Below, one piece after another: positions 40,001 through 42,777 of a stretch of DNA of 43,701 nt. Position 1 is the stretch's first letter; each line of letters begins with the position of its first letter. Source of the DNA: Baffinella frigidus (lineage: Eukaryota > Cryptophyceae > Cryptomonadales > Baffinellaceae); the NCBI GenBank assembly GCA_026770585.1, contig MU646775.1:213633-257333 (forward strand), in the 5' to 3' direction. Made by a program: the position numbers and the translations under genes. A model generated the notes under the pieces. It was given only the letters and a program-made list of their open reading frames with translations, made no database searches and was not told where the DNA came from.

Positions 40001-40852
40001 ACGAGAGAGGCTGTTTGAGCATAGAGGCTGTTTTTGAGCAGCGCTCCTACTCGCATGCATCAAGGTGTCTCTCATTTGGAGCAGGAGCATAACCTGTTGG
40101 TAGTCAAGGCGGCCTCTCTCTGATATCTCATAACCTACTAACAACCTCGCGCTGATACCTCATAACCTCATGACGACTTCTCTCTCTGAATCCTCATAAC
40201 CTAAACGGCACCCGCTCTCCCTCGCAGCGGCCGAGCAGTCCCCCTCAGCCCTACGCCCTGCCCATGTGCTGCTGCAACGCCAATACAGGGGTACCTCGCT
40301 CATAAGAAATACCCACCCCTCCTAGGACCACCATAGGGCCCTAGGCATGGTCCTACTGTAGGGTCCTACGGGGGGGTTGGTTTCTTATGAGCGAGGTACC
40401 CCTTTACCAGCACGTGTCCTCTCTGATACCTCATAACCTGAACGTCGCCCTAAGTATCCCTTGAGTGACCATAGGGTGAATATTCACCCTAACTAGCCCT
40501 AGGCAGGTCCTAGGACCCTACCGTAGGGTATATGAGCCTACTGGCCACTTAAGAGATAAGTACCTCATAACCTGAACGTGACGTTTCATCTCTGACACCT
40601 CATGACCTAAAAATCTCTCCCCCAGCGGGGGGGCGTGCAGGATCATAACCTGTTGGTATTAATACAGGCCTCTTTCTGATACCTCATAACCTGAACGTCA
40701 CCCGCGCTCCCCCGCAGAAGGCGGCAGCGCCGGAGCCGACGGAGGACGAGGAGCGGCGCAAGACGGTCAGAGACGCGAGAGCCTTCCAGCGGGCTATGGC
40801 AAGGGTGCTGGCTCTCCCGAAGGGCGAGGACGGGGAGATCAAACCTGAATAA
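7094..40852 (+). CDS. Large multi-exon gene, ankyrin-repeat protein (about 35 exons)
   Basis: One plus-strand gene with small exons that keep phase at every junction from 12548 to the stop, giving about 920 residues without exon 1. Visible parts in order: optional secretory or plastid presequence (exon 1); basic IQ-like [12 protein letters not shown]; acidic [19 protein letters not shown]; Ala-rich helix; acidic and charged linkers; Lys/Arg-rich KKKNKAG and [11 protein letters not shown]; a possible S1/OB-like stretch ([12 protein letters not shown] to [17 protein letters not shown]); Glu-rich linker; charged middle region; a W-rich exon; then at least three ankyrin-type repeats ([52 protein letters not shown]); a charged C-terminal tail. 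I recognise no named family. Ankyrin repeats bind proteins, so a scaffold or adaptor role is only an inference. Introns make up more than 90% of the gene. Confidence 0.75.
7592..7727 (+). mobile_element. Family A element, copy 6
   Basis: Preceded by ggatccagtggaatgagtggtacc, which also precedes copy 7 in a close variant, so flank and element were duplicated together. Confidence 0.78.
8048..8184 (+). mobile_element. Family A element, copy 7
   Basis: Same flank as copy 6; ends gaggcagagcta then gtttagggttta. Confidence 0.78.
8203..8335. mobile_element. CCACGCCAG inverted-repeat element, copy 1
   Basis: Starts ccacgccagggggattca and ends cattcgggcgtggta; interior 'cacttttgacatctttcaagggaaa' and 'ggataaggcgtcggtttccctcga'. 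A near-identical copy lies at 24599-24737 (ccacgccagagggctcgaa...tctggcgtggt). Confidence 0.8.
8363..8428 (+). CDS. Exon 2, basic IQ-like segment
   Basis: 22 codons, acceptor tttgcag|GCCAAG, donor CTG|gtactg, phase 0 to 0. Reads [20 protein letters not shown]. The A-V-K-I-Q-K-W pattern is reminiscent of an IQ motif but lacks the full RGxxxR spacing. Confidence 0.65.
8429..9104. repeat. Intron 2: GA, TC and CCTC microsatellites
   Basis: (GA)n at 8437-8450 and 8503-8535, TC runs at 9010-9050, (CCTC)n at 9060-9100 immediately before exon 3, and an exon-3 5' echo near 8940-8975. Confidence 0.75.
9105..9200 (+). CDS. Exon 3, acidic [19 protein letters not shown]
   Basis: 32 codons, acceptor tccgcag|GCGAAC, donor AAG|gtgctc, phase 0 to 0. 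Acidic: [20 protein letters not shown] then [12 protein letters not shown]. Copies of the second half follow at about 9389-9452 (open, [17 protein letters not shown]) and 9583-9643 (frameshifted), with scraps near 9860 and 10060. A 5' fragment lies near 8940-8975. Confidence 0.75.
9208..9385. mobile_element. CACTCGAGGCTGG inverted-repeat element (family F), copy 1
   Basis: Begins cactcgaggctggccgtg eight bases into intron 3. Marks: 'cgcgtccaggatttgtacg', 'cacgtcccccacgctcaaaccgtgggtaacgtgacc'. Related copies at about 10550-10690, 15765-16090, 17013-17219, 30535-30640 and 39505-39682. Confidence 0.68.
9456..9860 (+). mobile_element. Two family A elements among exon-3 echoes
   Basis: Copies at 9456-9581 and 9737-9860. 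Each stands in or beside an echo of exon 3 that keeps GTCTTCAAG|gt; the first starts within 10 bases of that donor. A third, half copy (minus orientation) is at 10090-10177. Confidence 0.7.
10206..10394. mobile_element. CACTCGAGAATGCTAG element (family E), copy 1
   Basis: About 190 bp, cactcgagcatgctagagga...ctcgggcattctcgtgtg. Interior 'tggggttgtaattatttgtaccaggataaggt' and 'aattactacacaattgcccac'. Other copies: 18985-19173; partial about 28975-29072, 31722-31890, 820-858. Confidence 0.75.
10960..11105. mobile_element. CGCCAAAAG / CTGGCGTGG element (family K)
   Basis: Starts cacgccaaaagcaagga and ends tctggcgtggtt, with 'ggagccattcctgggcgca' and 'tcgtaccaggaaacgct'. A copy at about 34860-34966 lies directly before exon 30; a partial copy is at 23495-23582. 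Confidence 0.65.
11400..12545. repeat. Large intron 3 end: exon-4 echoes and TC microsatellite
   Basis: CAATAAACC / CTTTACAATA repeats at 11680-12010, an inverted pair around 12050-12300 (gtactttttgggtcagcgcggatttt / aaaatccgcgctgacccgaaaagtac), exon-4 echoes at 11819 and 12319, and (TC)n at 12455-12520. Confidence 0.6.
12548..12652 (+). CDS. Exon 4, Ala-rich helix [18 protein letters not shown]
   Basis: Acceptor gcag|ATGCAA or, for direct phase-0 joining to exon 3, the downstream caaag|GAGGCA at 12556. Donor GACG|gtttaa, phase 1. Encodes (DAK)[18 protein letters not shown] then [14 protein letters not shown]. Incomplete copies at 11819-11875 and 12319-12398 differ in Ala number; a 3' copy lies at about 12812-12857 ([16 protein letters not shown]). 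Confidence 0.75.
12653..13520. repeat. Intron 4: CCCTAAA-type heptads with exon 4/5 echoes
   Basis: First long CCCTAAA-type stretch on the plus strand (CCCTAAA, CCCGAAA, CCCTGAA). It marks the switch from the TTTAGGG orientation seen in the left gene. Confidence 0.8.
13717..13855 (+). repeat. 23-bp tandem repeat, about six units
   Basis: Unit aatgtttcctatcaattcctcat repeated with 1-2 base differences (Caat/Cagt, cgttt/tgtgt), ending just before exon 5. Confidence 0.88.
13875..14008 (+). CDS. Exon 5, VDMEGSARG...[13 protein letters not shown]
   Basis: 134 bases, acceptor atccag|GGGTGG entering in phase 1, donor GCG|gtactt, phase 0. Reads [20 protein letters not shown], then a helical [20 protein letters not shown]. 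Three earlier copies (about 13103-13180, 13262-13320, 13576-13650) are truncated. The 3' half is repeated at about 14176-14250. Confidence 0.78.
14270..14400 (+). repeat. ACCATGA heptad variant
   Basis: aaccatgaaccatgaacc and related seven-base units, a diverged form of CCCTAAA-type arrays. Confidence 0.6.
14925..15030 (+). repeat. ACACCCG / ACACCCT heptad array
   Basis: Nine or so units of acacccg followed by acaccct units, again seven bases long, directly before exon 6. Confidence 0.88.
15051..15134 (+). CDS. Exon 6, [20 protein letters not shown]
   Basis: 28 codons, acceptor ttcgtag|GGGAAA, donor CAG|gttacg, phase 0 to 0. Reads [20 protein letters not shown] then TYGFHPAQ. Four other partial copies lie at about 14625-14683, 15281-15355, 15491-15560 and 15700-15751. 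They keep the CCxGCxCAG|gt donor context. Confidence 0.78.
15563..15699 (+). mobile_element. Family A element, copy between two exon-6 echoes
   Basis: Starts three bases after the CTCAG|gt donor of one exon-6 echo; ends at gcagcgctg, directly followed by CATCCAGACCAGG of the next echo, replacing its 5' part. Confidence 0.8.
16290..16520 (+). repeat. Longest near-perfect CCCTAAA array
   Basis: About thirty CCCTAAA units with few changes (CCCTCAA, CCCTACA, CCGTAAT), ending at the exon-7 echo acceptor ctgcag. Confidence 0.92.
16740..16811 (+). CDS. Exon 7, [20 protein letters not shown]
   Basis: 24 codons, acceptor tttgcag|GCGGAG after a T-rich tract, donor GAT|gtgcgg, phase 0 to 0. A preceding copy at 16520-16569 hits a stop at DQLP*. 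Fragments follow at about 16982-17020 and 17217-17247. Confidence 0.78.
16846..16990. mobile_element. CACACAGCGGGCTACGAAG element (family C), copy 1
   Basis: Begins cacacagcgggccacgaagg. Family marks are 'ccctacggattgcctaccgtagggt' and ends like 'cttcgaagtccgctgtgtgg'. Better copies: 33440-33601, 41700-41875, 42921-43078; others 29812-29958, 30654-30801, partial 39373-39413, 42520-42590 and 43417-43503. Confidence 0.7.
17311..17620. mobile_element. Two CACACGGTGG elements head to head
   Basis: Copy at 17311-17443 (cacacggtgggcttcgagg...cgtagtccaccgtgtgg) and an inverted copy from 17528 (cacacggtggactacgaacc), enclosing about 85 bp with inverted cgtagctg / cagctacg ends. A third copy is at 28409-28524. 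Confidence 0.75.
18152..18202 (+). CDS. Exon 8, [17 protein letters not shown]
   Basis: 17 codons, acceptor gaacag|GCGAGT, donor AAG|gtccac, phase 0 to 0. A composite inverted-repeat element begins 20 bases after the donor. Confidence 0.7.
18222..18380. mobile_element. Family A ends around a G/C-run hairpin (composite element)
   Basis: Outer ends ctagctctgtcccagtttaa / ttgaactgggacagagctag are near-perfect inverted repeats. Inside, gtagatatttcgctcccccc / ggggggcgaaatatctac and ccgaaatttcaaaggtaaat form a second hairpin. The usual family A interior is missing. Confidence 0.85.
18639..18680 (+). CDS. Exon 9, [14 protein letters not shown]
   Basis: A 14-codon micro-exon, acceptor gctgcag|AAATTC, donor ACG|gtacgc, phase 0 to 0. 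Joined to exon 8 it gives ...[19 protein letters not shown], a helical-looking segment. Confidence 0.7.
18700..18875 (+). repeat. TTC/TTTTC microsatellite
   Basis: About 175 bp of ttcttcttgttcttc-type sequence in intron 9; the Phe/Ser-rich frames across it are low-complexity. Confidence 0.92.
18942..18989 (+). CDS. Exon 10, [16 protein letters not shown]
   Basis: 16 codons, acceptor tgagcag|CACCGC, donor CCG|gtaacc, phase 0 to 0. An inverted-repeat element begins 5 bases after the donor and appears to have duplicated it. Decayed copies lie at 19268-19300 and about 19372-19410. Confidence 0.62.
18985..19173. mobile_element. Family E element at the exon-10 donor
   Basis: cactcgtgaacgctagaggggcc...ggggcc-type ends with attctcgagtg, flanked by ggtaac on the left and ggtaag on the right. 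Confidence 0.82.
20000..20066 (+). CDS. Exon 11, [20 protein letters not shown]
   Basis: 22 codons plus 1 base, acceptor tggcag|GATTGG, donor TGCG|gtacac, phase 0 to 1. Lys-rich. Four partial copies of its start lie between 19565 and 19915; partial copies of its end lie near 20171-20198, 20270 and 20370-20398. Confidence 0.75.
20535..20720 (+). repeat. CCATAAT heptad array
   Basis: About twenty seven-base units of ccataat with few changes (ccagaat, ccatgat, ccacaat), between exon-12 copies. Confidence 0.92.
20734..20810 (+). CDS. Exon 12, [19 protein letters not shown]
   Basis: 77 bases, acceptor accag|GGGGGA, donor CAG|gtccga, phase 1 to 0. Reads [20 protein letters not shown], then RWEAQ; strongly basic and helical. 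Other copies at about 20492-20535, 21030-21100, 21237-21290, 21522-21560 and 21785-21840 carry deletions or frame changes. Confidence 0.78.
20880..21900. repeat. Intron 12: exon-12 echoes, heptads in both orientations
   Basis: TTTAGGG / GTGTAGGG units (20955-21035, 21130-21230, 21640-21780) alternate with CCCTAAA units (21295-21350). This is the main exception to the sense-strand rule in this gene. Exon-12 echoes at 21030, 21237, 21522 and 21785. Confidence 0.75.
22309..22400 (+). CDS. Exon 13, [25 protein letters not shown]...
   Basis: 92 bases, acceptor cgccag|GCAAGA, donor CAACAA|gtgagt, phase 0 to 2. Reads [20 protein letters not shown], then [11 protein letters not shown] with exon 14. 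An upstream copy at about 22143-22207 ([20 protein letters not shown]) ends at cacac|gtaagg and could be an alternative exon. [18 protein letters not shown] resembles the first strands of an S1/OB fold; this is a guess. Confidence 0.75.
22775..22898 (+). CDS. Exon 14, [20 protein letters not shown]...
   Basis: 124 bases, acceptor aacag|GAACAT, donor GGG|gtacag, phase 2 to 0. Reads [20 protein letters not shown], then [36 protein letters not shown] fits an S1-like 'GDRV..D..RV' strand. Three more copies (about 23008-23084, 23183-23256, 23350-23434) keep the GCCGGG|gtac donor but lack the 5' part. Confidence 0.78.
24272..24338 (+). CDS. Exon 15, [21 protein letters not shown]
   Basis: 22 codons plus 1 base, acceptor ctcgcag|ATGGAC, donor GCGG|gtcagc, phase 0 to 1. 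Two earlier copies (23939-24001 [17 protein letters not shown]; 24141-24190 [17 protein letters not shown]) are open but lack the GG|gtca donor. A fragment with that donor is near 24551-24575. Confidence 0.75.
24599..24737. mobile_element. CCACGCCAG inverted-repeat element, copy 2
   Basis: Pairs with the copy at 8203-8335; the two share over 100 bases with scattered differences although 16 kb apart. Confidence 0.8.
24940..25113. repeat. TA/TATG/GATA microsatellite
   Basis: Long (TA)n with tatgtatg and gatagata segments; the Ile/Tyr-rich frames on both strands are low-complexity. Confidence 0.95.
25157..25210 (+). CDS. Exon 16, [17 protein letters not shown] (GC donor?)
   Basis: Acceptor gagcag|GGAGGT entering in phase 1. 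The only phase-compatible exit to exon 17 is GAAG|gcgaga, a GC-AG intron; no GT fits. With exon 17 it reads [20 protein letters not shown]. The frame is well supported, the donor is inferred. Confidence 0.6.
25211..25780 (+). repeat. CCCTAAA arrays around exon 17
   Basis: Near-continuous CCCTAAA / CCCTGAA / CCCCAAA units at 25211-25525 and 25590-25770, interrupted only by exon 17 and the scrap ggaggaggagcaag at 25699. Confidence 0.9.
25532..25580 (+). CDS. Exon 17, [16 protein letters not shown]
   Basis: 49 bases, acceptor caccag|ACGAGG, donor CCGG|gtgccc, phase 1 to 2. An acidic linker with six consecutive Glu. Confidence 0.65.
25781..25853 (+). CDS. Exon 18, [20 protein letters not shown]
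   Basis: 73 bases, acceptor actcag|GGGGGA, donor GAG|gtccat, phase 2 to 0. Reads [20 protein letters not shown] then KKAE. The 3' two-thirds recur at 26044-26090 and 26236-26283 ([16 protein letters not shown]). Confidence 0.77.
25862..25985 (+). repeat. 13-bp tandem repeat ACCCTTGATCACC
   Basis: About nine units of cacccttgatcac with tgacc, tttcc and ctcc variants, starting just after the exon-18 donor. Confidence 0.85.
26545..26589 (+). CDS. Exon 19, [15 protein letters not shown]
   Basis: 15 codons, acceptor accag|GTTGAT, donor AAG|gtgttt, phase 0 to 0. No echo copy seen. The following intron carries heptads in the opposite orientation (TTTAGGG). Confidence 0.7.
26822..26848 (+). CDS. 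Exon 20, PFIKASGLP
   Basis: A 9-codon micro-exon, acceptor ttttgcag|CCGTTT, donor CCT|gtccat, phase 0 to 0. Short, so less certain. Confidence 0.5.
26927..26985 (+). CDS. Exon 21, [19 protein letters not shown]
   Basis: 59 bases, acceptor ctcgcag|CTGGAA, donor CAGG|gtacaa, phase 0 to 2. A charged helix. It joins exon 22 in phase (EDQEAG-ETAAF). Confidence 0.72.
27143..27210 (+). CDS. Exon 22, [20 protein letters not shown]
   Basis: 68 bases, acceptor accag|AGAGAC, donor CCAG|gtaacg, phase 2 to 1. Reads [20 protein letters not shown] then GP. Partial copies at about 27345-27384 and 27520-27559 keep [10 protein letters not shown] and the CCAG|gtt donor. Confidence 0.77.
28076..28170 (+). CDS. 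Exon 23, [20 protein letters not shown]...
   Basis: 95 bases, acceptor accag|GGGACC, donor CAG|gtccgt, phase 1 to 0. Reads [20 protein letters not shown] then [12 protein letters not shown] first copy at 27855-27914 ([20 protein letters not shown]) is open but has no donor; it runs into heptads. Confidence 0.77.
28409..28680. mobile_element. CACACGGTGG element plus AT-rich hairpin
   Basis: Element at 28409-28524 followed by a perfect-looking stem near 28595-28655 (attaatactggatgcattaa / ttaatgcgtccagtattaat). Confidence 0.75.
28778..28945. mobile_element. Hairpin element (family D) inside an exon-24 echo
   Basis: Inverted ends atagggtaacgtcctgaaaa / gggtttcaggacgttaccctat, interior 'ggcctacggtattgcctaccgtagg'. 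Flanked by GAATCT on both sides (28772-28777, 28946-28951). Related copies at about 38196-38300 (5' part) and 38697-38815 (3' part). Confidence 0.88.
29214..29297 (+). CDS. Exon 24, [20 protein letters not shown]
   Basis: 28 codons, acceptor cggcag|GGGACT, donor CAG|gttgcg, phase 0 to 0. Reads [20 protein letters not shown] then GGSLDDGQ. An earlier copy (28746-28966) is split by an inserted hairpin element. Later copies (29405-29460 [18 protein letters not shown]; about 29560-29600; 29955-29971) are partial. Confidence 0.78.
29300..30240. repeat. Intron 24: exon-24 echoes, family C element, ACCATAC heptads
   Basis: Echoes of exon 24 at 29405-29460 and about 29560-29600, each after a duplicated 'cctgatcgttttaaatttgtaccacggt' segment; family C element about 29812-29958; accatac seven-base units at 30115-30175. 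Confidence 0.7.
30247..30306 (+). CDS. Exon 25, [20 protein letters not shown]
   Basis: 20 codons, acceptor aataaag|GAGGAC, donor AAG|gttcca, phase 0 to 0. Lys- and Pro-rich. The acceptor has no clear pyrimidine tract. Confidence 0.62.
30535..30801. mobile_element. Family F-like and family C elements, intron 25
   Basis: 'caaaacctcttttagagggtttgtacggg' and 'cacgttacccacgcttaaaccgtgagtaacgtg' at 30550-30620, then a family C copy (inverse orientation) at 30654-30801 ending ccactgtgtgg. Confidence 0.65.
31182..31358 (+). CDS. Exon 26, W-rich [20 protein letters not shown]...
   Basis: The longest internal exon, 59 codons, acceptor aaacag|GGGGAC, donor CAG|gtgcac, phase 0 to 0. Reads [40 protein letters not shown], then [19 protein letters not shown]. 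Five Trp in 59 residues. Two 5' copies (30924-30965, 31064-31105) share its acceptor context; the 3' end recurs at 31441-31470. Confidence 0.8.
31722..31890. mobile_element. Family E element inside an exon-27 echo
   Basis: Begins cactcgagaacgctggcgc straight after GAGCGTCACACC of the exon-27 copy; 'tttacatgtggggttgtacg' and 'gtgaaatttactacacaaattcccaattgta' match the family. Confidence 0.72.
31998..32095 (+). CDS. Exon 27, [20 protein letters not shown]...
   Basis: 98 bases, acceptor gaacag|GGGCGG, donor CCAGA|gtgagc, phase 0 to 2. Reads [20 protein letters not shown] then [12 protein letters not shown]. Copies at 31641-31715 (interrupted by an inverted-repeat element), about 31898-31920, 32262-32330 and 32478-32528 are partial. 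Confidence 0.77.
32590..33093 (-). mobile_element. Two family A elements flanking an exon-28 echo
   Basis: Partial copy at 32590-32704 and full copy at 32955-33093 (minus orientation), with CCCGAAA/CCCTGAA heptads and the stop-containing exon-28 echo between. Confidence 0.75.
33123..33190 (+). CDS. Exon 28, [20 protein letters not shown]
   Basis: 68 bases, acceptor cgcag|GTTCAT, donor GCAG|gttacg, phase 2 to 1. Reads [20 protein letters not shown] then WA. An earlier copy at 32889-32948 ends in a stop (LNDL*). Scraps of the 3' end lie near 33385-33402 and 33683-33701. Confidence 0.77.
33440..33601. mobile_element. Family C element, complete copy
   Basis: cacacagcggctacgagggga...cttcgaagtccgctgtgtgg, about 160 bp, with an internal ccctacggattgcgtaccgtaggg hairpin. 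Confidence 0.82.
34000..34068 (+). CDS. Exon 29, [20 protein letters not shown]
   Basis: 69 bases, acceptor gagcag|GAGAGA, donor GAAG|gtcccc, phase 1 to 1. With exon 28 it reads [18 protein letters not shown], the helix 2 end of an ankyrin repeat, then the PDCIDSEG loop. A 5' copy lies at 33859-33892. Part of the exon is repeated in inverted form at 34126-34142. Confidence 0.8.
34228..34390. mobile_element. GCTCGGATAGCGAGGGGG element (family J), copy 1
   Basis: Ends tgctcggatagcgagggggcaaacggatc / gatccgtttaccccctcgctatccg. A second, 3'-truncated copy is at 42586-42698. Confidence 0.85.
34971..35045 (+). CDS. Exon 30, ankyrin repeat [20 protein letters not shown]
   Basis: 75 bases, acceptor cccgcag|GAGTGA, donor GCGG|gtccca, phase 1 to 1. 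[23 protein letters not shown] matches the ankyrin consensus TPLHxAAxxGHxxIVxxLLxxGA. Partial copies lie at about 34605-34670, 34793-34835, 35125-35171, 35272-35317 and 35452-35490. Confidence 0.85.
35902..35975 (+). CDS. Exon 31, ankyrin repeat [20 protein letters not shown]
   Basis: 74 bases, acceptor acccag|GGGCGG, donor GAG|gtctat, phase 1 to 0. Reads [20 protein letters not shown] then AHDE; the TPLRLAA helix is a canonical ankyrin start. Followed by five tandem copies of its 3' half. Confidence 0.85.
35976..36575. repeat. Five tandem units: half family A element plus exon-31 3' half
   Basis: Units of about 101-117 bp with the exon donor GAG|gt at 35976 (real), then about 36081, 36182, 36290, 36407 and 36522. 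Each unit carries half an element ('tattcttaagttgatattctggg...ttggagcgaaagagagccccggg') and ctgcgcctcgcggccctcaa. Confidence 0.88.
36945..37004 (+). CDS. Exon 32, ankyrin repeat [20 protein letters not shown]
   Basis: 20 codons, acceptor aagcag|ATTCTG, donor ATG|gtaccc, phase 0 to 0. [20 protein letters not shown] gives helix 2 and the next ankyrin loop. Copies at 36695-36725 and 36803-36832 are truncated; the copy at 37241-37302 has a stop after GVD. Confidence 0.85.
37175..37232 (+). repeat. GTA/AGT microsatellite
   Basis: taggagtaggagtagtagtag run immediately before an exon-32 echo. Confidence 0.9.
37723..37885 (+). CDS. Exon 33, ankyrin end [20 protein letters not shown]...
   Basis: 54 codons plus 1 base, acceptor cgacag|ACGGCG, donor GACG|gtagcc, phase 0 to 1. 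[20 protein letters not shown] closes the ankyrin block; then [20 protein letters not shown] and [14 protein letters not shown], a charged helix. A 5' copy at 37554-37615 diverges after ~20 codons. Confidence 0.82.
38100..39010. mobile_element. Cluster of palindromic elements (families B and D)
   Basis: Intron 33 holds duplicated 'cctacctaggcctactgtagggt', a family D half at 38196-38300, truncated family B ends at 38305-38412, a family D 3' part at 38697-38815, and a full family B element at 38897-39009. I see no exon in this stretch. Confidence 0.75.
39505..39682. mobile_element. Family F element inside an exon-34 echo
   Basis: Outer ends cactcgaggctgcgc / tgcgcctcgagtg. It interrupts the exon-34 copy after AAGCTGTACGGGGC; the intact exon follows 28 bases downstream. 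Confidence 0.8.
39711..39823 (+). CDS. Exon 34, [20 protein letters not shown]...
   Basis: 113 bases, acceptor gtgcag|ACGCCG, donor TTC|gtactc, phase 1 to 0. Reads [20 protein letters not shown] then [18 protein letters not shown]. Copies: 39036-39065 (start only), 39451-39504 (cut by an element), and 3' scraps at 39859-39875 and 39909-39926. Confidence 0.78.
40288..40402. mobile_element. GGGGTACCTCGCTCATAAGAAA element (family B)
   Basis: Near-perfect 22-bp inverted ends, about 115 bp in total, interior ctaggaccaccatagggccctagg. Other copies at 38897-39009, 42292-42403, 43170-43287; a truncated end near 43667. Confidence 0.9.
40718..40852 (+). CDS. Last exon 35, [20 protein letters not shown]...stop
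   Basis: 44 codons and TAA at 40850-40852, acceptor ccgcag|AAGGCG, phase 0. Reads [44 protein letters not shown]. The stop lies inside GAATAAAG, so an AATAAA overlaps it, though I cannot say it is the poly(A) signal. A decayed copy of the 3' end is at about 41162-41228. Confidence 0.8.
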   Translation, partial: KAAAPEPTEDEERRKTVRDARAFQRAMARVLALPKGEDGEIKPE

Positions 40853-40914
40853 AGACACGAGAGAAAACATGAAAAATGCGCGTGCTCGCTCTCGTTACGC
40901 AAGCTTCCAGCCCT

Positions 40915-41036
40915 GGGGGGCATTTCTGGGACCTGAAGCGGCTCAAACCCCCTTTCGGGGCCTGATAAAAGTCAAAGTCTGAAAAGGGGGTGAGCGTAGA
41001 GGGAATTTGATCCGCTTCAGGTCCCAGAAAGCCCCC
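40915..41036. repeat. Palindrome downstream of the last exon
   Basis: gggggcatttctgggacctgaagcgg (left) pairs with ccgcttcaggtcccagaaagcccccc (right), around about 70 bp with ccccctttc / gaaaaggggg pairing. It could act as a 3'-end hairpin. Confidence 0.8.
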
Positions 41037-41699
41037 CTTCCCCGACTCATGTCCGGTAGCCTGGAGGCCCTTCCCACCTCATTTCCGGTAGCCCGGGGGC
41101 CCTTCCCACAGACTAATAAAACTGGGGTGGGGGCGTAACTGGGGCTGGAAGGTTCCGAAACTAGCTCTCCCGATGGGGGAGGAGGGGGGAGATCAGAACT
41201 GGATAAATACGCGAGAGAAAACACGCCAGCAATGCGCGTTTGTTTGATTATGCGGGAAGACACCTTCTCTCTTTTTAAAAGGGAGAGACCTTGATTAGGT
41301 ACCCCTCAAAGAGATATCTTTGTAAGTACCGACACTGCCACCCGCTCAAAACACTACGAGGTACCGTGCTTAAGTAAATTATTGGATTCTTGCCCAAGAA
41401 ACACGCCAAAAGTCAGCAATTTGTCACGCCCCTCCCCGGAAATCCGGGGGGGCGGGCGTGCCTCTCAGCCTACCGAGTGGCATGTATGTACCCCGAAAGG
41501 GAGAGACATTCCAACACTCCAACACGGCCGCCATGTACCCCCACCGAGGTTGTGTCTGAGCAAGACCAAGAGAAAGGTTATGTGCACTGCACTCTACACG
41601 CTGTATCCCTTAAGTGGCCAGTAGGCTCATACGCCCTACCAGGCATATATCTCTTAAGTGGCCAGGGGGTCGAATTCGGCCAGCACGTGGCGTCCCTTA

Positions 41700-41875
41700 C
41701 CACACAGCGGGCTACGAAGGGATTTTCGGCCCATTTTGGGCCAAGTCTCCGTTACCTTGTCCGTAGGAACCCCCCTATGTCCCTACTGGTTGCCTACCAT
41801 AGGGTCGTATGTCTTATCTATTAAGGGTTACATGTATTCAGAAATCCCTTCGCAGTCCGCTATTTGGCCTAGGTG
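41700..41875. mobile_element. Family C element, complete copy
   Basis: cacacagcgggctacgaaggg...ccttcgcagtccgctatttgg; flanked by 'atcccttaagtggcca' type repeats at 41605-41665 and 41945. Confidence 0.78.
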
Positions 41876-41971
41876 GCGAGGGGGTCCAAATAGACCCCAA
41901 GAGTTCCCAGGCAGGTCCTAGGGCCCTACGGTCGAATTCGACACCCTGGCCACTTAAGGGATATAAGCATA

Positions 41972-42138
41972 CTATAGGTTCATAGGGTGGTGAGCCTCCT
42001 CCCCTGTAGGGAGAGAGTTCTTGATTGATGTCAATAAGTGAACCCGGACCACTTTGGTCGTCAACGACCAAAGTGGACTCAATAAAGAACTCTCTCTCTA
42101 CAGGGGAGGAGGCTCACCACCCTATGACCCTACAGTAG
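41972..42138. repeat. Long palindrome with about 75-bp arms
   Basis: Left arm catagggtggtgagcctcct... and gtagggagagagttctt; right arm aagaactctctctctacag and aggaggctcaccaccctatg. Centre ccactttggtcg / cgaccaaagtgg at about 42049-42073. Confidence 0.92.
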
Positions 42139-42159
42139 GCCTACATCCCTCAAGTGGAT

Positions 42160-42288
42160 ATGGACCTAAGTGACCTGGAACTGGTCCGGGTCCACTTCAT
42201 CACCGAGATGCTTCAGCGGACCGTCCTCGCGCCATGGGTGTTTGAATACCCGGTTCCTGGTAGCCTTAGATCTACCTTCCTAAACCCG
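42160..42288 (+). CDS. Possible first exon of a third gene
   Basis: Open from ATG 42160, MDLSDLELVRVHFITEMLQR then TVLAPWVFEYPVPG..., to CCG|gtaggg, where a family B element begins three bases later. A possible acceptor is ttgcag at 42413-42418, before ACGACCTCCACTAC, but the protein-like frame there (DDLHYTPHHTDALSP) needs phase 1, while this exon ends in phase 0. Weak evidence. Confidence 0.25.
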
Positions 42289-42777
42289 GTAGGGGTACCT
42301 CGCTCATAAGAAAAAACCCGCCCTTAGGACCCTACAGTAGGCCTATGCCTAGGGCCCTATGGTGGTCCTAGGGGGGGGTGCTTTCTTATGAGCGAGGTAC
42401 CCCTGTAGGCCTTGCAGACGACCTCCACTACACACCACACCACACGGACGCTCTCTCCCCCCGCGCCCTCCCCCCTACGCTGATACGAAGGCCCTTCGTA
42501 TGCGCCAACCGCCTAGACACACAGCGGGCTACGAAGAGATTTTCGGGCGCTGAGAGCCCGAGTTTCCGTTCCTTCTCCGTAGCCTTGCTCGGATAGCGAG
42601 GGGGCAAATGGATCGGGTAATTTCTGGTCACGTCCAGTTTGAAGGGGCCGAACATCCCGATGGGATGTGTTCAGCCCCCACAAATTGGACCCGACTCGCC
42701 AAACCCCAAACCCCAAACCCCAAACCCCAAACCCCAAACCCTTAACCCGAAACCCCAAACCCTCAACTCCAAACCAG

